From contig NC_046358.1 in the NCBI RefSeq assembly GCF_004027225.2, forward strand, positions 1,172,911 through 1,236,910: DNA of 64,000 nucleotides, in the 5' to 3' direction. A model generated the notes under the pieces. That model had not been told where the DNA came from. It did no database searches and worked only from the letters and a program-made list of their open reading frames with translations. The number at the start of each line of letters is the position of its first letter. Positions within the stretch are counted from its first letter, which is position 1. The stretch is from Strigops habroptila (Eukaryota; Chordata; Aves; Psittaciformes; Psittacidae). Positions 1-20,759 of the stretch are shown here, one piece after another. A program made the translations under genes and the position numbers.

Positions 1-1013
1 ATGCTGCTGTGCCCACCACGACCACAGCACCCAGGGGCCTTCTGCAGCAGGTAGTAGCTGCGCAGGTTGCAAGTCAGAAGCAGAAAACTCCATAGAAGGT
101 GCATTAAAGTAGTTCCTCCCTGCCTTTACACAAGGCAAGGGAGTTTTTCCACACTGCAAACATTTCTGGGATTATAAAGTAACATCTGAGCTGGAGAAGG
201 AAAAGGTGAGATCTGCAGTTTTTTCCCAAGCCAGGCAAAAAATCATGGGATAAAATAAACCAGTTCAGTTTCGCTCAAAGGGAACCTTTCATTCCACTTT
301 TCCACCAGCTTTTACAATCTCTCTCCACATGAAAAGCCAGTTCAACATTGAAAGCCACATACTCCTGTGTCAGGAATTCCCAAGCAACATATTTAAACAC
401 ATTCCTCTTCCCCCCAAATGAATCTTAGAATAGAAACATTCAAACTCACTTTTCCTGGGAAGCTGCAGATTCTGTGTCAGCAGCTCAGTGTTGCCTGATG
501 AAAAACACAGATTTCCAGTCAGTTCTACCTGTGCTTATTCTCAACACTACTTCCCCCAGCACTGGAGCCTGTTTCTCTCTGCTCTGGCATATGGAGCAGT
601 TGTTTCCACTTAGGATGGGAGAGTTTCCCACTTGATTTCTCCCAGGAGGTGCAATCAGAGCATGTTGCTTGTGCTTCATCAGTCTCCCCAGTCCTTTCAC
701 AGCAGCAGCTGACAGGAGAAGGCTTTTCTTCCCCCCTGAAAGCAGCAGCCTCACAGTTCCTCATAAAGCCACGAACCAACAGCCCTCCAGCTTGTTGTGT
801 GTGTGTTTGTTCCCAAACATGGGATGTTTCACTAAAATAAAGGGCAAAAATCATCCTCAGAATAGAGGAGAAAGGGGCACTGCCCCCTCCTAACACAAGC
901 ACAGCTGACACTACCTGCCCTGCACACAGTCATCGCTCCTCTTCACCAGTGAACCTCCATTGCCTTAGTTACTAGGTGGCTCTCCATGAAGCCTGCATTT
1001 TTCCCTCCTGCAG
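1..1013 (+). other. EPS8L2 intron, no exon recognised
   Basis: Sequence upstream of the SH3 exon. It ends in a pyrimidine tract and CAG acceptor at 1011-1013. I recognise no EPS8L2 coding segment or repeat here; the short open frames do not resemble the family. Confidence 0.5.
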
Positions 1014-4000
1014 GAATTTCGAGGCACAGGGAATGGCTCCACCAAAGAGATATGCCAAAATCCGCTACGATTTCACCGCGCGAAATGCCAACGAACTCTC
1101 AGTGCTGAAGGATGAAATCCTGGAGGTATGTGAATGTGCTCAGGAAAACTGGGCCCTCATCCCTTTGCCAGGAACAGGGAGAGACCTCGAGATCCTGGCA
1201 GGTCCCAGCTCATTTCCCCTTGGTGTTTTCTGAGCAGTAACATGAAGTTTGGTCAGGTCTAAGCTTTACCATTGAGCTGGAGCAGGCTGGGTGAGCACTA
1301 TGTCAGCTCAGCTGGAACACATCAGTCACAGGAGGAAGGAAAACAAGTCACTGTAGTATGTTCCTCATCCACCTTCTGGTTCATTATTACCACTCTGCCC
1401 TCCCAAGGAATTATTTTCTATGAAAACATCCTTTTTCATAACCTTTCTCTTATCCCAACACTGCTGGCAGCTGAGGAATGTAGGAGATGACTTGGTCTAC
1501 ACACCAACTAAAACAGATCTGATTTGAGACAAAGACTTCTGTTCAAAACTCAAAGATCTGTTCAAAACGTGGCTAGAATGAGGAATACAATGGGTCTTGC
1601 CAGCAAAAGTCATCCATTCTGGGAAGATTACTTAATATATTAAACAATCATTCTGGAGACAGGCTGAGAGAGCAGGGGGTGTTCAGCTTGGAGGAGAGAA
1701 GGGTCCAGGGACACCTTAGAGCAGCTCCCAGTGCCTAAAGGGGCTCCAGGAAACCTGGAGAGGGGCTTTGGACAAGGGCCTGTAGGGACAGGCCAAGGGG
1801 AATGGCTTTAACCTGCCAGAGGGGAGATTGAGATGAGCTCTGAGGCAGAAGCTCTTCCCTGTGAGGGTGCTGAGGCGCTGGCACAGGGTGCCCAGAGAAG
1901 CTGTGGCTGCCCCATCCCTGGCAGTGTTCAAGGCCAGGTTGGACACAGGGGCTTGGAGCACTCTGCTCTAGTGGAAGGTGTCCCTGCCCGGGGCAGGGGG
2001 TTGGAGCTGGAGGAGCTTTAAGGTCCCTTCCAACCCAAACCAGTCTGGGATTCTATAAACAATGAGTTCTTGAGCCCCCTGATGTGTTTCCCCCAGAGAT
2101 GCTCTCCTGTTTATCATTAGGGTAAGTTCTGATGCTTTTCAGGAAAGGCTTCAATCCTGAACTACAAATGAGAGCAACATCCATTTGCCAGGTCCTGGCC
2201 TCAGTGATGTTGTTCTGCCAACTTCACGTTACTGTGTGCTTTATTCCCACTTTATGCTTTTAAGTATGCAGGAATCTGATGTCCTCACTAACCACTTTAC
2301 CTTTCCCTCTCTCCCAGGTGTTGGAGGACAATAAGCAGTGGTGGAAGCTGCTCAACCGGAGCGGGCAGGCTGGATACGTCCCTTACAACATCCTGGATGT
2401 GGTGAAACTGGAAGAGCTCGAACAGGTCTGTGCTCAGGTGATGTTTAACTGGTACCCAGCTGCAGAACACAACCAGCCTCCGAGATAACCTTGTAATTAA
2501 AGCTCCCTGGAGTTCCTAGCATGCTGTGCACAGGTTGGGGTGAACTCACAAGTAGATGAACCAGGATGCTGGAGATTCCCAAGTCTCCTATGATAAAGCT
2601 CTCACATTTTGCCACCATTACCTTCCCAAACCAGGCCTTTCCTTCCCACCCATGCAGTAGCCTCATGCTTTCCTCCCATTCCAAGATGCCAAGCATGTTA
2701 CCTGCTGCCACCAGTGCCTGGCAGACAGGGTCATGGGGCAGAGGAAGGCTGAGCTCCTCCTACAGGAGCAGCCTGCTATGAATGAGACCCTGGCTCAAAG
2801 AGACACCCACCCCAAGCCTACAACAGATGTTTCACACTGGGGTGTCACCAAAGAGCTTCTGGCTGCAGTGGCTTCTAAGAGTTCCACTTTTGGCCAGTGC
2901 CTTCCTCCTCAGCTTATAAATTACCCCCTCCCCTGCTGTGGAACCCTGCTGGTTTTAAGGCTGAGGTGTGAACAGGATGATAGAACTAATGCAGACATAA
3001 AAGCTAATTTTGCCATGAAAATGCTGAGATTTTTATTAGGGCTTGAATTAAAGAAAGACAGACAATTCCCTCGTCCAGCTCAGTTTAGCAGCAGGAACAA
3101 GTTACTGGAGTGGAGGCAGATGAAAATACCATCCATATGAGTATTAAGTGAATATTGCTCTCAAGCACCTTGCATTGCAAAAATGAGCTGGAGAACATCA
3201 AATGCCCTAAGGAAACATGGAATTGCTTCCCCCCTTTGGCATTTCCCAGCTTGGGCAAAGCATAAGGTGCCCCAGCAGGCCTGTGAGTAAAGCTCTGTTA
3301 GTTCAGTCAAAACATCAAGAAACTCTTTCCACACTGTTCCAGGCACTTGGCAGTGGTGCCACTTCACATCAGTCACCAGAGCAGGGATGCTTTAGCTTCA
3401 GATGGATTTCTGTTTTGTTTCATATAAAGAACCTTTTGCTTCCCATGCTCTCTATCCCTGAGGAAGGCCTGTGAGCAGTGATTTCTGTACAGCAAAAGGC
3501 TAAAGGGCTGAGTCACATGTGTGAGCACAGCCATCCACAGCATAGCAAGCAAGCAGAGAACAGTGTGACAAGTGTGACTTGTTTTCTGGGGGTGCAAATG
3601 CCTTCTCACAGCCTCCAGCCTTTGGTTTGGGTTCTCCTTGCTCCTATGAGACCCCAGGAATGAACTTCTTCCATGCAGCTCCACCTGAGCCCCACCAGCC
3701 TCAGCTGAGTGGCCCCAGATCAGCACAGGGATACCACAGTGATTTATCCCTCTATTTGCTGTTGTGGGTGGGAGGCAACAAGTTTAAGAATATGAAAAAT
3801 GGCCACAAAAGATCTTAAACGTTCTTTTTTCATTTCTTATCACCCAGACCAACCAGAGGTACAAAGGAGACCCAAGCCCCAGGGGATATGGGCCATCCAG
3901 CCCAACTCACAAGCTGCCTGCCAGCTACGCTGGGGATAAGTGGGGAAGTGAAATGTTATCGCGCAACTCTCCCCAGGACGCCAAAGAACGTATGTAACAG

Positions 4001-7000
4001 CTTCAGACTGAAACAGGGGGGTTAGAGTGGACATAAGGCAGAAGTTGTTCCCTGTGAGGGTGCTGAGGCGCTGGCACAGGGTGCCCAGAGAAGCTGTGGC
4101 TGCCCCATCCCTGGCAGTGTTCAAGGCCAGGTTGGACACAGGGGCTTGGAGCAACCTGCTCTAGCAGAAGGTGTCCCTGCCCATGGCAGGGAGTTGGAAC
4201 TGGATGAGCTTTAAGGGCCCTTCCAACACAAACCAGTCTGGGATACTGTGTGTCCCTCACCACACTCTTGGTGTTGGACACCTTTTACACCTCATACAGC
4301 AGCCTCAGGCAGCCACAGAACGTGGCACCACGTCTTTGTATTTTGGGACTTATTGAAAACTAGTACATGGGGGTTTTGCTCACTCTCTGTTCCAGTATTT
4401 CTTCTTTGTTCGCTTTTGCCATAGTGGCCTGTCCACTATTTTTGGTTGCTCTGTGTGTGTAACCAGACCTGCCCAAGTGTGTTCCCTCTCTCATAAGGCT
4501 CTGCACAAGGAATGCTTGCAGCTTTTAGTGATACGCACTAGGCCAGGAGGGGTTTTGGAGGACATTCCAGGTAGTACAACAGCCAACAGCCCTGAGGAGC
4601 TCACTGACTCCTCACAGACACTCAGGCAGCCTGGGGCAAGCAGGGTAAAAACTGATCACTTTCACCCTTACCCAGCTTGGCCTTCCTCTTCCTCCGACCA
4701 AGGAGACTTGCCTTGCCCAGCAAAACATTTCAGTGTGGCTGAACAACCACACATATCCAGGTCATCCCTTTCTCTGGATTCCTCTGCTCCTGTCTCCTGC
4801 CACACACAGCACCCGCCTGGCCTGTTCCTTCATGTGGTTCCAGTGAATCCCAGGCAGCAGATCTGCCACATACCAGATGCACATCACTCCCTCACCCTGC
4901 GCGTGATGTGTGGTCACAGAGCATGAGGAAACCAGGAGCCCTGCTCCACTCACCCCATCACCCCCTCCCTACACCCATAGCAATCTGTCTCCCCAAGGCC
5001 ACAACCAGGGTTCATCCCTGGTTCAGCTAGTGTGGACTCTTGGAAGCTGAAGCATTTTGGGAGGATGGAAAGCCCCGTAACATGAGCATCACAGACACGT
5101 ACCTATTAATAACACCGAGTTATTCTCCACAGTCTTTAGGAGTTCCATGGAAAAAGTGACACTGGATGAATGTGCTGCTCACTTCCAGCTCATGCTTCCT
5201 GCTGCTTCTGTTTAGCTGCACAGCAAAAGCTGGAGCTCTGAGGAATGGGATCAGTGAATTCCTTATTACAAGTAGCAGAGGACTGAAAAGTAGAAGCAGC
5301 AGGGCTCAAACCCAATTGTAGGTACTCGCAGAATTGGCCTTCCACAACAGGCAACAGTGAAGGGCAACAGGAAGAAAATAAATGGCTACACAGGGGCAGG
5401 GAAAATGGGAACCTCATTCCCAGAAGCAGCTCATGGGGCCTCCCTGACCTCTGCTGTCTCAAGAGACTTTTCCCCTTCCTGCTGCTAAGTTTGCAGGGCA
5501 ATTTCCTTATCTCAGTAGCCTGAAGGGAACAAAGTAACACAAAGAGGAAGATGACAAACTAAAGCAAAACCACAACAGCAACACCAGGCATCAGGGAAAG
5601 GGACCCTTGTCCCTTGTCACCACTTGACAGCACCAGTGGGAGCAAAGACACCATCAGATCAGGTTTACAACCTTGAGCAAACCTGTGCTGGTTGGTGTGG
5701 TGGGTTTATGTTCTGTGAACGAAGTGATGGACAGGATGGGTTAGCAACAGGAGAAACAAGGTCCGCCCCAATATAAATCTGCATATATATAAAATATACA
5801 ATTATATATACAAAATAAACGATTTATATATATATAAAATATACAAGAAACCTGGAGAGGGGCTTTGGACAAGGGCCTGTGGCGACAGGCCAAGGGGAAT
5901 GGCTTTAACCTGCCAGAGGGGAGATTGAGATGAGCTCTTAGGCAGAAGCTCTTCCCTGTGAGGGTGCTGAGGCGCTGGCACAGGGTGCCCAGAGAAGCTG
6001 TGGCTGCCCCATCCCTGGCAGTGTTCAAGGCCAGGTTGGACACAGGGGCTTGGAGCAACCTGCTCTAGTGGAAGGTGTCCCTGCCCGTGGCAGGGGGTTG
6101 GGACTGGAGGAGCTTTAAGCTCCCTTCCCACATGAACCATTCCTTGATTCTGTGATCTGCAGTCTGGATCTTTACGTCTTCCTGTGTTTAACTCAAAACT
6201 GCAGAAATGTAAATTTCTCCCAAAAAGAAAGTGAGGTTCAAAAGCTGAAGGAAGTTGAGAGAGTTGACTTGGGAGGAAAGGGCAGATTCCCATGGGATGC
6301 TCTCACAGCCTGCCAACCTCCAAAGCTGTGGTGGGCTCCTGATGGAAGTTTGAAGGTCAGAATGTCATTGCTCAACCTATTGATCTAACAAAGCACTTAA
6401 GCCTGTTCTTTAGAACTTAAATACAAGAGTAAGCACTTTCCTTTGGTGTATCTACAGAGTTAATAAAAATGCTGAGCCACATTCTGCTCTTTCCTCACAG
6501 TGTCCCCACAAACACATTCATTTCATAGGATTTGTGACTGAACACTTGGATTTCCTTCCCTTTACCTGTGCCTTGTTTCCCCAGAACTTATTCATCAAAT
6601 GGATGAGCTGAACGATGAGCTGCTAAAGAAGATCACAAACAACAAGATTCAGCCTCCCCATCGGAATTTCAAAGTGGAAAAGCCTCAGCAGGTTTTTGTG
6701 CCCCTCACCTTCGAGTCCAGCACTGAAGAAGTCAAAGCTTGGCTGGAGGCAAAGTCATTCAGCAAAGAGTAAGATCTGGTTTACTGCTCTATGAAATGCT
6801 GATCCTTCATGTAGAAAGGAGTGGGGGAGGCAGCTTGCAACATTTCAGCTGGATTAGAAGTCACTCATATTTACTTACAGAGTCTGTGTTGCAAATTAGA
6901 TTTCCATCATATTAAATCCAGGCTATATTTAATATAACATATTAAATTCAGAGCACAAACTTACTCCCTTTCTTCCTTCTACGCTATCAAGTAAACCTTG

Positions 7001-8312
7001 TCTTGCAGTGCAGCAAAAGACCTAATGTGTAGCTAAATAAAGGTCTTGCTTATTCACACTACTCACAGCCCAGCACTGCACAACATCTTAGTGTTTGTCT
7101 GGTCCCAGTTTTCCAGTTCAAAGTGCTGAGCTTTGAGAGAAATAACTGATGAAGTAACTAAGCACATGGCCTGAAATGCCAGTTCCAGGTGACTGCCTGT
7201 CTCTGGAGAAGCTGGTCTAGTGGAAGATGTCCCTGCCTGTGGCACAGGGTTGGAACTGGATGAACTTTAAGGTCCTTTCCAACCCAAACCAGTCTGGGAT
7301 TCTCAGCTGTCCTAAAAAGGAAAAGCCAGACCCTCAGCTGGGACCAACAAATCCTCCAGCCACCAGCACAGGACCAAAAAGCCGTGCATGGTCAAGGGTT
7401 AGGAGCTACAACCCACACTCTGCACAGGGAGCCAAGAGGAGCTCCAGGATTGCTCCTGAAACACAATGTAGCTGGAGTGGAACCACTGCAATACCCGTAG
7501 GGCTGGGTACACAGTGGGTGCCAGGGTGACACGTGGCTTCACCCACTGCAATACCCATGGGGCTGGGTACATAGTGGGTGCCAGGGTGACACGTGGCTTC
7601 ACCCACTCCTCATGTCTTGCCATCCCTGCCAAGAGCTTGGGTTACCCAGCAGCTGCCACCCTGGGGCCTTGTGTGTGATATACTCGTGGTGTAGGAGCTG
7701 CGCATCACCTGCTCCAAGCCCTTTGATCTCTGACTCCTTGCCTTTGGCAAGAGGCCGTGTGTGATACAACCACCATCTCACTTTGTGTCTTCCCAGGACA
7801 GTGGAACACCTTGGGATCCTCACTGGAGCTCAGCTCTTCTCCCTCAACAGAGAGGAGCTGAAGAAAGTGTGTGGTGATGAAGGCAACAGAGTCTACAGTA
7901 AAATCACTGTGGAGAAAAACCAGCTGGAGGTAAGTAGCTTTTGGGACAACTCCTACCCGAATGGGTGCCTGTACCAGCAGTGGCAGGTACCCCATTAAAC
8001 ACACATTTCATGAAATACAACTTAAAAAACCTCAACAACCAACCAAAACCCACACAACCTGAGAAGTCTTTTAAGCCAAAAAGCCCCAGATCTATAAGGC
8101 AGATCACCCTGTTTCCACTGACCTGTCCTCTCTGGTATCACTCACCCCTATGAAATCAGCTCTACTTTTCCAGCATTAAATACTATAATTTAACTACAGC
8201 TTGAAGTTCAATTCAACCTTCCTGTTTTTTTCCATTCCAGAAGAGCAGAGGGGAGTCCGAGCTGCAGGAGATCATGAAGCGTCGCCAGGAAAGGATTGAT
8301 TCTGCTAATTAA
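1014..8312 (+). CDS. EPS8L2: EPS8L2, 3' part (SH3 domain to C-terminus), 5' exons off window
   Basis: This is an EPS8-family adaptor that couples receptor and Rac signalling to actin; EPS8L2 caps and bundles actin at membrane ruffles and stereocilia tips. Exons seen: 1014-1125, 2318-2425, 3848-3989, 6585-6768, 7797-7929 and 8241-8312 (stop TAA 8310-8312). Phases agree across all junctions, giving about 249 residues. The first two exons encode an SH3 domain: the ALYDY-equivalent is RYDFTARN, followed by ELSVLKDE, the WW pair in NKQWWKLL and the GYVPYNIL end. The third encodes a linker containing SPTHKLP. The next three give the EPS8 C-terminal helical (SAM-like) effector region, with [35 protein letters not shown] and [12 protein letters not shown]. 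These match human EPS8L2 closely as I remember it. The exon 2 donor (gtctgt) is weak, and an in-frame alternative ends at 2438. The PTB half must lie left of base 1. No canonical AATAAA was found just after the stop. Confidence 0.93.
1661..2056 (+). mobile_element. CR1 LINE 3' fragment, sense
   Basis: 5'-truncated CR1 in the EPS8L2 SH3 intron. It runs from the part beginning 'ctgagagagc' through the 'cctggcagtgttcaaggcc' core to a degraded tail 'gggattctat'. It belongs to the common subfamily of this window, with a 'ggctttaacctgccaga' middle segment. Confidence 0.9.
3996..4250 (+). mobile_element. CR1 LINE 3' fragment, sense
   Basis: Begins within a few bases of the EPS8L2 exon 3 donor (3989/3990). 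Its 5' part reads 'cagactgaaacagggg', so it belongs to the second CR1 subfamily here (also at 19.8 and 53.8 kb) and not the majority type. The tail has decayed to 'gggatactgtg'. Confidence 0.85.
5760..5846. repeat. AT-rich simple repeat, (TA)n-like
   Basis: Low-complexity tract of TATATA and AAAATATACAA motifs, with the segment 'tatataaaatatacaa' occurring twice. It directly abuts the 5' end of the following CR1 copy. Confidence 0.7.
5847..6155 (+). mobile_element. CR1 LINE 3' fragment, sense
   Basis: Starts at 'gaaacctggagagggg', carries the full 3' core and ends 'ccattccttgattctgtga'. Majority subfamily. It sits in the intron before the EPS8L2 exon at 6585. Confidence 0.9.
7207..7303 (+). 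mobile_element. CR1 LINE extreme 3' end, sense
   Basis: Short fragment holding only the last roughly 95 bases of CR1: 'tctagtggaagatgtccctg' through 'ttccaacccaaaccag' to a decayed tail. Confidence 0.8.
7482..7605 (+). repeat. 60-bp tandem duplication (two copies)
   Basis: Two head-to-tail copies of a 60-base unit containing 'ccactgcaatacc' and 'gtgccagggtgacacgtgg'. They differ at only a few bases (cgtag/catgg, acacag/acatag). Intronic in EPS8L2, about 190 bases before the exon at 7797. Confidence 0.9.
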
Positions 8313-9035
8313 ACTCTCTCTGCTTTAGTTGAGCTCTTAGTCATAGTAGTGCAGGAAAAGGGAATGACAGCAACGACCCCTGCTCCAGGTGAGGGACAGC
8401 AGTGCTGCACTTAGTGTGCCACTGCCATCAAAGTGACACTTTCATGAACACTGGTGAGAAGGGTAGACAATAAGACCATGTTCCACTGGGAAAGGTGTTT
8501 TAATATTGCATGGAGTATTTTTTTTTTATATAACTATATATTTTATACTGAATTTTATGTGCATGCAACAGAGCAGATGAGAATTCACACACGTGGCAGG
8601 ATGTATGACAATGGCTGGATTTGAGCTAAAAACACCCCACAAAGCTTCTCTGGGAGGGCTGTCCCTGCTCCCACCCCCCTGGCCAGCATGGCTTGGGAAG
8701 AGCAGGCATGGTACACACAGGGAATGAGCCAGCCTGAATGTTTAGTCTGGACCATAGAAGTAAGTCTTTTCCTCCTCACTTTGCATTTCCTTCTCCATGG
8801 CAGAGAGCCCCTGCCAAGCCTCTGTGAGAACTCACTGTCCTCCTTCTGTCCCCCCATGTTCCCTCGTTGGATGAATTGCAGCACTCAGGATCAAAGACTG
8901 GCTGCTTCCTTCCTGCACCAGTTAGTACTGCCTTCAAACAGTGGCAATGGGCTTTCATTGCACAATGAGCAGGATCCAAGTGATTTGAATCTGCAAATAG
9001 GTGAGCTCAGGCTCAGCAGCAGGAAGACATTAGAA

Positions 9036-9134
9036 TTTCTTCCTAATGTCTCATCTCAATCTCACTGCTTTCAGCTTAAAGCCATTCCCCCTTGTCCCGT
9101 CCCTACAGCCCCTTGTAAAATGTCCCTCCCCAGG
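9036..9134 (-). mobile_element. CR1 LINE fragment, antisense, half of an inverted pair
   Basis: Antisense copy of the segment 'catctcaatct' to 'cccttgtaaaatgtccctcc'. It lacks the 3' end and runs head-to-head into a sense CR1 at 9135. Confidence 0.75.
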
Positions 9135-9415
9135 GCCTGTAGGGACAGGACAAGGGGAATGGCTTTAACCTGCCAGAGGGGAGATTGAGATGAGCTCTTC
9201 AGCAGAAGCTCTTCCCTGTAAGGGTGCTGAGGCGCTGGCACAGGGTGCTCAGAGAAGCTGTGGCTGCCCCATCCCTGGCAGTGTTCAAGGCCAGGTTGGA
9301 CACAGGGGCTTGGAGCAACCTGCTCTAGTGGAAGGTGTCCCTGCCTGTGGCAGGGGTTGGAGCTGGAGGAGCTTTAAGCTCCCTTCCAACACAAACCATC
9401 CTATGAATCTATGAC
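9135..9415 (+). mobile_element. CR1 LINE 3' fragment, sense, half of an inverted pair
   Basis: Starts at 'gcctgtagggacaggac', has the complete 3' core and ends 'ccatcctatgaatctatga', a readable CR1 tail. Confidence 0.9.
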
Positions 9416-10917
9416 CATCCTCGCCTGCACATACGCCAGGGCTCAGGGCAGCCGTGCAGCCCATCACCTTGGCACTGATCCTGTACCACAGAGCTGCAGC
9501 ACTGCCAAAGCCAGGCCTGAGACAAGCTGAAGAGAAGCCCTTGCTATTTGCTCCCAACCTCATCCCCACCTTCATGTTTTCATTGCAAAGAGCAATCTGA
9601 AATGCTTCCTAAATATGTAAGAAACAGAAGCACTCTTGGAAAGGGTTTTAATACAGAGTAAATGGTCACAAGACAAAAAAACCCACCTAATTTAACAGAG
9701 GCTGTTGTTCTTTGCTTCCTGTTTTTCTTAATAACATTATGTGCATATGCACATGTATCTAGTGAAACCCCCCCAATTCTTATAATCTAAAGTAGGTATA
9801 AGGAAAAAATCCCTTTCCCTAGAGACATAACTAAGGGATTATGCACCAATAATTTAATCAAAGCTTTAAAACCTCAAGCAAGCACCTATCAGATTTCCTA
9901 TCCACAGCCAGTTTGGCACAGGCTGTATTTAGATTTGGATTTTACTTCCAGACCAACTTGGCAGGGATGCAGCAAAGCAAACACATCTACAGGAGCCGCT
10001 CACAGACCATGAACACTTTGTCTTCTCCTTCATTCACACACCTTAACTTTGGCTGAATGGGAATTCAGCTCCAGGCTCCACAAAGCCTCCCATGTGCTTT
10101 CCTTTACCTGCTGTCAGTGGTCCCACCTCCTTTAAAGCTTAAGCACATGCCTAAGTCTTTGCACATTTAAGGGAAAGAGCCATGCTGCTGTGAAGCAGGG
10201 ACCGGGCAACATGTGTCTAAATCTGACAACGCTGATGCACATCTCAATTTTGGTTTTGTTCTTCCAGAAATCATATATTTTCCTCATCTTGAATTAGAAC
10301 ATGGTTAGCACCAGCAGCAGGAGGGTGCAGGTAGGGAACTCAGAGGGGAGGAGCATGGTTTATAGTCACTGGCTTACTGCAGCAGCTGGAATTGAGAAAG
10401 GGCACTCACCTTGTCAGGGAGGGATGAAGAGGCCAATCCTCCTGAGCAGCCCTGGCTCTGGGTTGGGGTGAAGATGGGAAGCAGATGTTGAAGCACAGGA
10501 GGCTGGATCATTTCTAAAATGAAAACAAAACCATATGGTGAGGTAGGGAACACAACACTGGTCTTGGCTTTGGGTATAAAGGAAGGGAAATCACACAGAA
10601 TTAGTATTACTTGGGATTACAATAGAGGTGGAAAGCTGGGAGCCACAGGGGCATTTCATAACATAAATGTATCAGTAGACTTTATGCAGAAGTCACTTTT
10701 GAAATCTCCATATGACTAAGCTGTGCATCTGTTATATTTGTACTGCCTGCAGATAAAGCTATAATGTACATTAAAATGTAATTGAACGAAGGATAAAATG
10801 ATATAACCATGCACTGTATAAGATTTATTAAAATAGTTAAGTTATACTTATAACTCTGGCTCTGTGTCTTTCACTTGGATATAAAACACAAAGGCAGTTG
10901 TTAAGGGCTGGCTTTTC

Positions 10918-11177
10918 ATAGAATCATAGAACAAGAGAGTGGTTTGGGTTGAAGGGAGTTTAAAGCTCATCGAGTCCCAGTGCCCTGCCACGGGCAGGGA
11001 CACCTTCCACTAGAGCAGGTTGCTCCAAGCCCCTGTGTCCAACCTGGCCTTGAACACTGCCAGGGATGGGGCAGCCACAGCTTCTCTGGGCACCCTGTGC
11101 CAGCGCCTCAGCACCCTCACAGGGAAGAGCTTCTGCTTAAGAGCTCATCTCAGTCTCGCCTCTGGCAGGTTAAAGTA
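10918..11177 (-). mobile_element. CR1 LINE 3' fragment, antisense
   Basis: Opens with the reverse tail 'catagaatcatagaa' and runs to 'tctggcaggttaaagtaatg', where it is truncated. Majority subfamily. Confidence 0.9.
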
Positions 11178-12599
11178 ATGTAACAACTTGTCTCTGTGAG
11201 ACTGAGATACCCATGGGAGTATCTGAAACTGTTTCCTTTTGTGTCTGGGGGAGTGTCATTCACAAGGAAGGATGTTACAGCCGTGATAACCATTGCTGTC
11301 TAAAACCAGGGGAAGGTGAAAATCACACATATGACAGCAATCAAGTGCTGGGAAAGCCAAAACATCCCCTTGCTCATCATCTTGAAGAACAGATTTCACA
11401 GAGCTCTGGAACATGCAACTGAGCCAACACACACAGATAGTGCCCAAGGCTACATTTTGCACTGGCAAGCTAAAAATGGGCAATGCCAGCTGATCCAGGG
11501 CCGAGAACAAAGCAAAGGGAAGGGATATACAAAGGAGCCTCTCTTATCCCTTGGCAAAGGACTCTGGAGACAATGAGAACACGCTTCCTACATAGTGACA
11601 GGATTCAAACAGGCCTTAAACCCAACGCCTCTTTCCATTATCCTCTCTTTGGTTAGAACAAAGCACCAGAAGGTTGTACAAAAGCATATTCTTGTATATC
11701 AGGAAGGGAAATTACCATGGCAGCTTCCACAGTTGAAAACAATACAAGAGAAAATGAGGGGAACAGCATGATCCAAAGAGCCTCTGTTTAAAGCCCAAGT
11801 GCCAGATTCTGCTACATTTCCAGCCAAGTCCCATCCTCTGTTTTGGAATCACAACCCTGTTAACAGCATTGCCTTCTTTTACATGAAGCTTAGGTGGATA
11901 AACAGCCCTATGTGCCCAAGGATGTGTGCCTTGCCGGCTTGGGGGCTCTCCACACGGCAGAGCAGGCTGGGGCCCTGGCTCACAAGCCGTTTTCAAGCCC
12001 TGCCGAGGGAGGAAACGCACCGCTGAGCTCGTGCAGCGGGTTAACCCAGGCGTGGCTCGGGTCTCTCCTCACGGCTGCTAAACGGGGCCGACGCCTCAGG
12101 CACCGTCCCGCCGCCATCTTGTGTCCCCAGCGGAGCGCTGCCCTGCAGCAGCCGCGCGGGTTCCAGAGGGACGGGTGTCTGAGGGGCGGTTTAGGCGGCT
12201 CGCCCGCCGGTGAGGAGGCCCCACAGGGGTTCACAGGGGCAGGAGGGTCGCTCGCCCCAGCCCGCCCGGGCAGCGGCCCCGATCACCGGCCGCCCTCACG
12301 GCGCGGCGCGCAATGGCGAGCGGGAGCAGCCGCATCCCCCGTCACCAAGGTGACCACCCGCCCTCACGAACCGCCCAATCAGCGACTTCCTTCCTCGCCT
12401 CTGCTCTGCTCCGGCTCCTCCCAGCCTCGTCCGTCTTACCTCCGCGCTCCTGATTGGCTCGCTGCCTCCCTCCTGGGATGGGATTGGCTGCGGGCGGCGG
12501 GTGTCGGGAGCGAGCGAGCGGCGGGTGCGCGCACAGGCCGGCTCCCCTTCGGGTTCCTTATAGACAGCGCGATCCCTCCCGACACACACCCCGCGGACC

Positions 12600-20307
<7,708 letters not shown>

Positions 20308-20759
20308 GAAAATGAGGATGTTCCTGAGGGTTGGATGAGTGGCTCACCCGAGGGTAAATGGATGTACAAATGTCTTACCTGTACAAGTCTCATGCTGTGT
20401 ATGGATAGATTTCTGTATCATGCTTTTTTATCAATTTGCAAAGGGATAAATAGAATTTCCAATTTTGGTGGCACTTTTGTCAATACATGCAAAGTAACAC
20501 AGCCTGTCCTTGTCCCATGGTGATTTCACTGCTACAGGACACACCTGACACAGGATTTTACGCTTTTCTACACTTATTTAGTATCAAATTCCTAATTAAG
20601 TCTACAGCCTTAACACATTAAGAAGCAGTTTTGTCTTTCACACTGTTTTACTGTGGCTAAAGAGAAGACAGAGGTTTCAAAAGCCCTCCTCGGTACTAAA
20701 CCCTCACGTACTCTTATGAGATACACATATATATTGCACACACAGGTATATATACACCC

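Larger units (their letters stand above)
8313..12000. other. EPS8L2 3' UTR and spacer to TALDO1
   Basis: No coding exon recognised. AT-rich stretches at 8510-8570 and 10730-10850 resemble 3' UTR ends; ATTAAA-type signals occur near 10766 and 10826 but no AATAAA. The UTR end is therefore unplaced. Apart from the CR1 copies listed separately, I see nothing. Confidence 0.45.
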
